Assembly (NCBI RefSeq): GCF_000485595.1
Contig: NW_014577113.1
Span: 195,137-216,199, forward strand
Origin: Priapulus caudatus
Taxonomy: Eukaryota; Priapulida; Priapulimorpha; Priapulimorphida; Priapulidae
DNA: 21,063 bases
Reading direction: 5' to 3'
Positions 1 through 10,226 of the stretch are shown here, one piece after another. Below the pieces are notes generated by a model that searched no databases, was not told the DNA's origin, and worked only from the letters and a program-made list of their open reading frames with translations. Each line of letters starts with the position of its first letter. The first letter of the stretch is position 1. A program made the position numbers and the translations under genes.

Positions 1-76
1 GACGGACGGACGGACGGACAGACGGACGATCAAGCGATTCTACAAGCTGCATCTGACTATGTCAGATGAGCTAAAA
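1..76 (+). repeat. 3' fragment of a hairpin-ended dispersed repeat
   Basis: A (GGAC)n run, then a hairpin (CATCTGAC, loop TAT, GTCAGATG) and GAGCTAAAAA. This is the same order as the right ends of the repeats near 11060-11660 and 13977-14337. It is truncated by the window edge. Confidence 0.55.
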
Positions 77-124
77 ACAAACTAACGAATACCAAAAAAG
101 TGAGACGAATAACAAACACGTTTT

Positions 125-130
125 TTTATT
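125..130 (-). promoter_or_regulatory. Polyadenylation signal AATAAA for NCAPD3
   Basis: A canonical AATAAA on the minus strand, 82 nt past the TAG. It is the first such hexamer downstream of the stop and sits in a T-rich (plus-strand) stretch, so it is the likely 3' end signal. Confidence 0.65.
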
Positions 131-211
131 CACTCTGTGAGTGTATTACGACCTTTGTTCCCACTCGTGGATCGTTCTGACGATGGGCCCCTGGAGATTT
201 TGTGCACACAT

Positions 212-461
212 CTAGTCAGACTTACGTGATGGCGTGCTTATAGCTCTGCTGCCCTTCCCGCTCAGCCGCTGCGGGGTGCGAGGTGGCAGCAACGACTCGT
301 TGCCGGACGTCGGCACGGACGCGAGGCGCCCCCTGGTGTCAGGTGTGTCGCCGCTCGCGCCCCGGTCGGGTGCGATGCTCTGGCGTCTGCCAGGGGTACT
401 TCGCTGCTCCCTGAACCGCTGTGCGGAATCTATCGCCTTTCGAGCAACCTGCGTTAGGTTC
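212..461 (-). CDS. NCAPD3: NCAPD3 exon 23 (residues 1407-1489), C-terminus and stop
   Basis: Encodes [19 protein letters not shown], similar in position and pattern to the vertebrate [20 protein letters not shown] stretch, then a Ser/Arg/Pro tail with four T-P sites (STPG, DTPD, RTPQ, STPS), ending SRKSD and TAG. The acceptor is TTGCAG|GAACCT; phase 2 joins exon 22. S/T-P-rich D3 tails are CDK1 targets that recruit Plk1 in vertebrates (family knowledge). Confidence 0.85.
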
Positions 462-3400
462 CTGCAACACACGGCATTGTGGATGGAATCAACATGCTAG
501 AAGTAAACTTGTTACGGCATGCGTGCGTCTAACACGTACCTAACACCCCACATATGCTAATACCAATTCAAATGCCACACTACTGCTCTACTCGCTGAGA
601 CGCTCTAACGCTACACTCAAGCTGTGCATCAGCGCTGAAGAAATACTGCAGCACGAAAACAGCAATAATGGAGAACAAGGAGTTACGCCGTGAAAAACGT
701 GTCGAATATAAACGGGTTTTATAACTGAGCGTCCGTAAAACAAGCCCACAGGCAGGACACAAGGATTGATTGCTCAACGTAAATGCTGCATTTCTCATTA
801 GATCTGTCAGTGTCAGACACACGTAAAAGAATGCGTCAGATCAGATCAGCTACTGGTTAACTTTGGAAGACCCGCTACGAACCCTGTGAAGAGCCCGGGG
901 TCCGTTGTCAGAAACATCAAGTTCAACAATCAACTTTTGAAGTAGTGTCGAGCAAAAGTTATTACATTTTAGACTTATGGTGCTCAAAAACTATTTGTTT
1001 CTGACAGCGGGCCCCTGGACCGTCTCACTTTGACAATATGAACTAATTACGAATGCCCAGAGTCGTCAAGCGATAGCTCAAAAAACGTATAATGCCACCC
1101 ATGATACTGCGCACGTTTTACGACATCGAGATGAGAGGGAAAGGTACCTACCTTCCGAACCTAAAATCCTTTTGGCAAGACTAACAATGCAAAACCATCA
1201 CAGTAAATAATCAAGGACCAAGTATGTGCAGGCTATACACAGTCAACAAAGAAGCCATATAATAACAGACGTATACACGAGCTACACATACTCTATGATT
1301 CTGTACTTATTTTTTTTTCACTTGTCTATCTACAGTACTGCTTCTCAGTGATATTAGTCATATTACCACACACTTAAAAAATTATAGGTGCACCAGCTGT
1401 AGCGCTCACGTGCCGTCTGGTGCACTGTTAAATTTTTACTGCAACGAAGCAACCCTGTTGGACGCCAGACGGGAGGAGAAGAAGGGGAAGACCCAAGGAG
1501 ACCTGGAGAAAGACCATCGAGAAGGATGTGTGAACTGTCAGGGGACACGCTGAGGCCAGTAGCAGCGGACCGACGATGTTGGAGATCTCTTGTCACGGCC
1601 TGATGTGCCATCTAGGCGCCTACGAGGGATAACCAACTAAGCAACCCTGTTAATTTCATACCAGGCAAGCCACTGTACTTGTCATCCAACGACATGTCTA
1701 TCACATTTACACGATACTTCAACCACCGGATGATCAACGATCAGCGTCGGGTACTCACCTAGGTGTGTTGATGTCACGCAGCACGACGCGAGCCTCCCGC
1801 ATGTCATGCGCTGCCGCCGCTGCCGCCGCCGCACTGTCGTCGCCATGCGTGACCAGCGGCGCGGCCGCGGGAGAGCCACCCCGCGATGACCTCTGCGCAG
1901 GAGACCGCTGGTCAGCACGCGACATTCGCCGCGACGGACCCCTAGCTGACGGAGTGCCCGGCGCACGGCCACCCTGCACAACAATGCAACACAGCCAACG
2001 TTACATATATGCTCAACAGGTGTAACGGCCCGCCGGGGCCACAATTAAAAAAATATTTGTTTGCCCTCACACGACCCAGGCTGAAAAGTTTGGGTAAGTA
2101 GGTTGGCTTTTTTTTAGGGCAGGGGTCTTTTTACAAATTCAGCATGGTGTCTACATGCTCGGGTGTGCTTGTGTAGAGATACCTTTTATGTTAAATGTTT
2201 GTTTTGCTTGGTAACATATAATATATTGCCTACAGAATTATTTAATGTACAGTGATACAATTTCTATAAAAAAAAAGATCAATACATTTTTTTGAGCCGG
2301 CCCCTTTTTGGCGGGTCGGCCGCATGAGGGCAAACAAACATTTTTATTATGGCCCGGACGTATCGAGTGCTTATAGTGTGCTGCGTGCTAACAGACTCGC
2401 GTAACCACGTCGTTCCTCGCGTAAGCCTCTCACAGGTGCAACGGCCCGCCGGACTCACGTATAGAATGCTTTTAGTGTGCTGCGTGCTAACGGACTCGTA
2501 CAACCACGTCGTTCCTCGAGTAAGCCTCTTCAGCAACCTTCAGGCACTTTCTTGCACCTTCTAATGCCATATTTCAGCTCTATATTAGCTGCATGATCCC
2601 CGCTAGCGATTGCCTCACTCATTGCCTACAATCAACATCTTCAGCCCTTGTGAAACAGATGGTCATCATACCCATCAACCTGCTCACAGCTCTTATAAAA
2701 CAGCTGATCAACGCATCCACCTACCTAACTATCTCGTCTCTCAACCTCATAAATTATCCTCCACTGAAACTATCTCACAATACCCATTGCATCAGTAGCC
2801 TCCTATATATATAGCCTTGGATTAAATATGGGTAGGATCATACTACTAGGATGCAACGATAACTTGACTCCCACAGCAACACACTCTCCTGGTAATTTTT
2901 ATCTACTCACGGCGAGTGGGGGGGCGCCACCGGACAGATGGGATGATTGGCGTCTCTGCTGTCGCTTCTCCTCCTCCTGATCCTGCTCAAACTTACGAAG
3001 ATCAAACTCGATCTCATTTGCTAGCTGCTTGTCAGCCGCCATGATGTCTGTGAGTGCGAAAACCACGACGTGAGCAAAGCGCATCAGCTGGCGTGTCCTC
3101 GTTCAATTATTACGACACGATAACAATTAGTTTGACATGCTGTTCGAGTGATGTAAATAGAAGAAATAATAATGAAGACCTCGTTGCACATCATACAATT
3201 ACATCACTTGCTACTTTGCATTTTAAATGCTGCTACAGGCATTAAAATCACATGCTGCTATTTAGAAAATTAACAAATAGATTAATCAGAAAGTTAATCA
3301 CCTTTCACTTCACTCCTATAGTCCTTCATAAGTTCCTTAAGATACATCATTAGGTCCTTCACCACAGGCGAGCGTTGCTGCTCTAGCTGTAATCAAAAGG

Positions 3401-6400
3401 ATGATCAACACTAGTTTTTTTTACAGCTATAAGGGAGCATGAAAATCTTATAAATGTGCTGATAATCCCACATAATACAATTAAAAAAAAAAACATTAAA
3501 ATTTGTATGCTAATATGCTACGTAATGGGTAAATAGGTTGCTGGAAAAACCACAAAGTTACATTTGGCAATTCACATGCGAATTACGGTATGTTAATAAT
3601 TCAGTAACAGTAGCATGGTATCGGCTCTCCAGCAAAATTTCTACTTTGGTCAAACATGCATGGGGTAGTGAAGTGTATAAGCATCCCGTGGCACCACTCC
3701 AGTTTTCTATTACAGGTCGGTGCTATGGCACGTACCATGTGTTTGAGAGCAATCACAACGGGGACGATGTTCTCAATGACATTCCGCTTCACCACGTGAC
3801 TGATGATCGTCTTCTTTGTCGTCGCCATGGCAACAGCGGTAAAGTCCTGCTCGCCCTGCATGTCATCGGCTGAACTCTGCGATCCTCGCAGCTGAGACAA
3901 CTTAATCTCCTGCAGGAGTTCACGGGGCGTCAGTTAATACGAGTTATAACGAGAACGTTCACCTGTTATAATTAGCACACTTCGTTGCTTCTAGCCATCT
4001 TTATTCCCGGCTATTACATCGTGACATACACTTCAGTTCAGGCCAAGTGCATATCCAGGCAGATCTCATGTAAAATATATAATATGCAATATATTTCTAT
4101 TATGAAGTTTCACACGACAATGGTGCTGCACAAGACATCACCGAAGAGGTCCAACAATGACGAGATTTTTCTTTGACATCAGCTGCAATTGCGATCATTT
4201 GACGACCGAAATGACCCACCCCGTCCGCAGCTAACCTGGCCTGATATTGTAGGGGAGGTTTTTCTACGTCGTGACTGAACGCACGGAACGTACGTATGGC
4301 CTTTAAGCATAACTCACTCTGTCGCCTATTAACTTTCACTTGGCATTATTTTACAGCGCTACAATACACTGGCACCCACCGGTCTTAAGAAAGTAGAAGC
4401 ACAGAAGGATAAAATCCTCAGTGATAATAAAAAGCAAGCGCCGTAGGCGCGCTGCATGCTAGGGGCAGGGGGGTCTGGGGGCATGCCCCCTGAAAATTTT
4501 TGAATGGTAGACGTCTGGAGATGCAATCTGGTGAGTCTTGCGAGAGAGATTTAGGAACAAAATGTAGGAACAAAATTGTTTAACCCAAAATTTACTGGAA
4601 GCACTGTGCTTCCAGTGCTTCTATCTGCGGGCGCCACTGCTACAATATACACATGTAGCGGACCTTTAAAACGGCTGCTCCACACAACTTGACACGTTCT
4701 CCTCGCGTTACAGGTTGGGACGCGCGTGCGTTTACCTTGCAGCAGAGGATGGCGAGGGAGTCCTGCAGCAGGGGCACGGCGTGCGCGTCCAGTACCATCG
4801 TGCCGTCAACGATCGCTCCCAGCACCTCCTGCGTGAGCTTAGCTACCAGCTTGAAGCGTTGGTCGTCTGTCATGTGCTCGAGTAAGAACTTGTATACCTG
4901 CATGCGCATGCTGCACACACGTAAAGACACTATAAACAGCTCTGCTACCAGCTTGAAGTGCTGTTCATCTGTCATGCTCCAGTAGGAGCATGTACACACG
5001 TTCATAACACACGTTTTGTTATGGGACGGTACATCTGCACGTGTGTACTGCACACAAACTTCCACAAAAATACCAGGAGTAAATAATGCATTTACTTATG
5101 AAAATACCGTATATCACAAGACACACCTGCGAAACATTTATTTGGGAGTCAGAACCTGACTTTAATAGGCTTGCTTGGCCTAGAAAACTGACACTTATAA
5201 AAACTGCAAATGCTCCAGAAATCTTGAAGCACAACTTCCCAGCTCCCTTACAACAGCTCCTCCTTAAACGAGTATTACATTAACGAAGCAGTATTCACTG
5301 AAACATGGTAAGTACATTTTAGGTAAAAATGCTGCTGGCGTGTTGAGGTTTCGTTGGGCCGTACCTTTTATTTCCCGTTCCCTTCAGAGAGAAGCGAGAC
5401 TTTTCGCGTTCCGACTGCGTGAACTTGTTGTACGCCGCATGGTTCTCGTAGCAGTTGAAATGAAAGATGCACTCAATAAAGTGGTTGAAGAACATCTGTG
5501 GATTCCTGGGCAGCAGCAGATTCACCAAGCAGAATTGTGCTGCAAGTACCAAACAGTGTCATCAAAATAAACTTACGCATAACCGGAAATACAAACTTTA
5601 CTTCAACCCTAGCAGCTGATTTACTTCTTGTTTAGACCAGTGTTTGACTTCTTTTTTTGCCAGTTTAGTATTATTTAGAAAATTAGTAATAAAAGAGGGA
5701 TAAATGAGGGAGTGAATGAGTGAGTCAGTGAGTGAAAGAGAGGGAGAGGTATAGGGAGAGACCGAGACAGACTTAGGTAGAGAGAGTGAGACAGAGAGAG
5801 GGAGATAGAGAGAGACAGAGGGAGGGGGAGAGAGAGAGACAGGGAAAGGGAGAGAGAAAAAGGAGAGAGAGAGAGAAAAGGAAAAACACGAACAGTGACA
5901 AGGACACAGGCAGAGAGACAGCCGGAGAGAAGCAGACAAAGCACAAGCGAGACAACAAGAGAAAAACCCCACCAACAGTACACCCCTCCCCTCCCCCCCG
6001 CGCGCACACACCCACCGAACGAGGCGATGTCGGCGTCAGCGTCGACCGTCGTCGTCACGTAGCGGAAGAACAGCGTGCCCTTCCACTTGACGTAGTCCTC
6101 CTGCAGCAGTGAGGTGACGAGCGTCAGCGTCTGCCGGCGCACGAGCGGCGACGTGTCGCGCAGGCACGCGGCGACGCTCGCGATGTGACGCTCGCCGACC
6201 GACGTGTAGCGCACGCACAGGTCGCACAGCACGAACGCGACGTTGTTGCGCACGACCGCGTCGCCGCTCGTCTCGAGCTCGCGCGCCAGCGCCGCGACGC
6301 ACCGCTTCGCCGCCGCCTCGTTCTGCAGGCACAGCTTGCCGAGCGTGATGAACGCGTGCGCGCGCACGCGCGAGCCCATCCGCGCGCCGCGGAACTGTGA

Positions 6401-9400
6401 CAGCTGCGAGAACGCGTCTTGCGACGGCGGCACCTCCTCCTCGGACGACGCGGCGTCCCCCTGCGACGGTGGCGCCCCCGGCGGCGCACTGATCGTCGGC
6501 GCGGCGATGAGGCTCTCGACGATGGTGAGGAGGCGTCGCGGGACGCGCGCGGGGATGGCCTGCGCGACCTCGCCGAGCGTGAACAGGTGCGCGATGACGA
6601 GGTCCTCGTCGACGCCCGCGACCACCGCCGTGCTCTCGCTGAGAATCGCCTCCGACAGGTACGTGTTGCAGGCCTGCAGCAGGTCAACGCACCACTGCTC
6701 CGTGAGCGCGCGCCCCCGCTCCTCCCCGTGCACCTCACAGATCTGTAACGACAACGACAGCGCCATCTATAGTACTGCCTACAGCGCCCTCTACATCACA
6801 AATCTGTAATGACAACGACAGCGCCATCTATAGTACTGCCTACAGCGCCCTCTACATCACAGTGAGCGCGCGCCCCCGCTCCTCGCCGTGCACCTCACAA
6901 ATCTGTAACGACAATGACAGCGCCCTCTATAGTATTGTATACAGCACCCTCTACATCACAGTTAGCACGCCTGCTCCTCGCAGATCTGTAACGACAACGA
7001 CAGCGCCCTCTGTAGTACTGTAAACAGCACCCTCTACATCACAGTGAGCACGCCTGCTCCTCGCCGATCTGTCATGACAGCAGCAGCGCCGTCTATAATA
7101 GTACTGTCTACAGCGCCCTCTACATCACAGTGAGCGTGCATACCTCCCCCGCGCACCTAGCGAACGAATAATGATAATGATAGCGCTGTCTATAGTACTG
7201 TACTGTGTGAGGGTGAAATTATGCAAAATGAAGTCGTGCTTGAAAGCGATACTGAACTGCACAGGGGAGCATTGTAGGCGTGTTGGCCAACGCCGACTGC
7301 TACACACATTTCTGCTCGACATAACAATTCGCTACCATTCCGATCGGGTGCGTTAATTGCAATAGCCAACCCTTCGCCACTGTTGCTATCGATCATCCTT
7401 TCACCACTCGATCGCTCAGCGTTCACTAACTTACACGATAGAGCGCAGCTATCATCTCCGAGACGAGATCGGGCGGGCTGTCGAACGCTGCCAGCTTGGC
7501 ATGCAGCTCCGCCAGCAGCTGCTGCTGCATGCCAGCTGTCAGCTTGCCGGCCATGCTGGCGATCACTTTGAGCACCTTCTGTAGCGTGATGATATCCTCG
7601 TCTGCTGAGACACAGACAACAACACGTGTTATATCAATGACAGACACACAGACAACAACACGTGTTATATCAATGACAGACACACAGACAACAACACGTG
7701 TTATATCAATGACAGACACGCAGACAACAACACGTGTTATATCAATGACAGGCACACAGACAGCAACACGTGTTATATCAATGACATACACACAGACAAC
7801 AACACGTGTTATATCAATGACAGACACGCAGAGAACAACACGTGTTATATCAATGACATACACACAGACAACAACACGTGTTATATCAATGACAGACACA
7901 CAGACAACAACACGTGTTATATCAATGACAGACACGCAGACAACAACACGTGTTATATCAATGACAGACACACAGACAACAACACGTGTTATATCAATGA
8001 CAGACACACAGACAACAACACGTGTTATATCAATGACAGACACGCAGACAACAACACGTATTATATCAATGATAGGCACACAGACTGTAAAAGAAATGTA
8101 ACGAATCAAAATAAAGTATGCAACATTGCAAGTGGGTAGCCAACCATCCATGCTTATCCATGCTCCAGATTATCCATGCTTATTAAACAGGTGGCTTACT
8201 GCAGCTTGTGAATTTAGTCTAGATCCTTCCAGTCAGATAAATTTGCACCTAAAATCACTCACCCTTCCGACTGTTGTCCCGCCAGTAAGATATGGCGAAG
8301 TCAGCATCAAAACTGCTGACAACTGGAGCTAACTCAGCCAGGAGAGTCCATGCGCCCTGTTGAACAATTCTGATGAGCTTTCATACCATCTTCATATATT
8401 TACCGGCAGCTAGACGTGGCTAGGTAACGCATGAAACAGATCGACTATGGACAATATGTCATTATCATGTTATAATCACCCCTAGCTTGCTATGATTTCA
8501 TTATCTCACATAAAACAGCATTCGTGCAATCGCTAAAAGCATGTATCACCCTGACCTTGTTGTTCTCAGTTCCCACGTGGCTCTTGATTGCATTTAGCAA
8601 TGCAGCTTTGATCTTGCCTTGCTTTGTCCAGAACAGGCAGCATTTCTGCAGATAGCGCCTCAATTCCTGCCCGAGTTCACCTACCACGTAACAAGAGTAG
8701 AAATTAACCTTTGAACACGGGAGTCCAGCGGACTCCCTACCCTCAAAAAGAAGGAGTCCGCAGCAAAATGAGGAAGTCTGCAGTCTAAGGTTCAAAATTA
8801 AAAATATTAACAATAACAACATAACAACAACAACTAATAATATGTGCTTATTTTTAAGATTCATGCGGTTGCACGTCTGTCAAATTTTCTTTGGACATTA
8901 GCTGAAAAAATACAGTAATTCTGCGAGGCCGTGCTCTGGAATAAACTAGTTATTATGGCAGAATTTCCAGGGAGTCACACGGACTCCTGCATATGTCAAA
9001 TCAGGGAGTCCGACAGTAAATCAGGGAGTATTTGACTCCGGACTCCCGTTAATTTCGCACCCTGACGTAATCATGCAGAGCAGCGTTAGCCACGAGAATG
9101 CTGCGGTACAGTGACAGAACAGTGAAGGTGAGCGAACTAGCCTCGCTCTGTCAACCCTCCATGTCACCACTTCATAGCTACCACGTCAACTGGTTAGAAA
9201 TGAAACGCTGTACTGGTTTTCACATTTCTGTGTCTGCTTAAAACGAATGACTCTAACAATAAAACTCCAATAACTGAATAAGGAATTTCTAATAACTAAG
9301 CTGAGAATTAATCACAAAGCATGATTTTGACAAGCAAATTCCTCTCGGTTCTCCTCTCCACACAGACATTGAATACAGCATGGCATGTGCTGAACCTGTG

Positions 9401-10187
9401 GGCATAACCAGCTAACACTTCGTTGAAGAGAGGTAGTAGACTTCTGCAGGCACGTACCTCCCATGGCGTTGAGCATGTTCCATGCGCGTCTATGGCTGGG
9501 CGTACAGGTGCGATCGTGAGACACTATGTTGGAGAGGAACACTTCCTCCATCACCTCCATGCACTTCTCCTCGATGCTGCTCTCTCTGTCCATAACCATC
9601 GGCAGCACGCCATCCAACCACATCCTACAGCAACGAGCACGTTCTAGCATGCAGTAAGCATCTGGACATGATTTAGCATGCAATAGCAACCACACACGTT
9701 TTATCAAGCAATAGCATCCACGCATGTTTTATCAAGCAATAGCATCTTGACATGTTTTAGCATGTGATAGCATCTGGACATGTTTTAGGATGTGATAGCA
9801 TCTGGACATGTTTTAGCATGCAATAGCATCTGGACATGATTTAGCATGCAATAGCATCTGGACATAATTTAGCATGCAATAGCATCTGGACATGTTTTAG
9901 CATGCAATAGCATCTGGACATGTTTTATCATGCAATAGCAACTGTCCATGCTTTAGCACGTGGTAAAACCTGCACACGTTATAGAATGCAATAGTATCTG
10001 TGTATGTTTTAGCATGCAGTAGCATCCATGCATGTGTTATCAACCAATAGCATCTGGACATGTTTTAGCATGCAATAGTATCTGGACATGTTTTAGCATG
10101 CAATAGTATCCACTCATGTTTTAGCATATGTGCACTCGTGAGAATTCATGCGTACGTATACCATAAAACAAAGTTCATGCATCACTT

Positions 10188-10226
<39 letters not shown>

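Noticed and set aside
234-500. Plus-strand frame opposite exon 23
   Set aside because: A shadow of the GC-rich last exon; the minus frame fits splice phase, stop and poly(A) signal.
4100-4339. Minus-strand frame in intron 18 as a further exon
   Set aside because: No D3 similarity, and exons 18 and 19 already join in phase 0 at the family's continuous position (ending CCK, then EIKL).
5598-6015. Ser/Leu-rich minus-strand frames and the Arg/Glu-rich plus-strand frame after exon 16
   Set aside because: They are translations of a GA/CT microsatellite in intron 16; homology ends at the donor at 6015.
6124-6809. Long open frames on both strands and in other frames across exon 16
   Set aside because: They are Arg/Ala/Ser-rich shadows caused by GC-rich codons. 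Only the exon frame has family homology.
7607-8084. CRISPR-like array (36-bp periodic repeat)
   Set aside because: There are no spacers: the whole period is repeated. The context is a eukaryotic intron.
7426-8151. A long minus-strand frame with a 12-residue repeat ([12 protein letters not shown]) fused to exon 15
   Set aside because: It arises because the 36-bp satellite unit is divisible by three; the plus strand is open as well. D3 homology stops at the exon 15 acceptor, and reading from exon 14 into the intron hits a stop at once.
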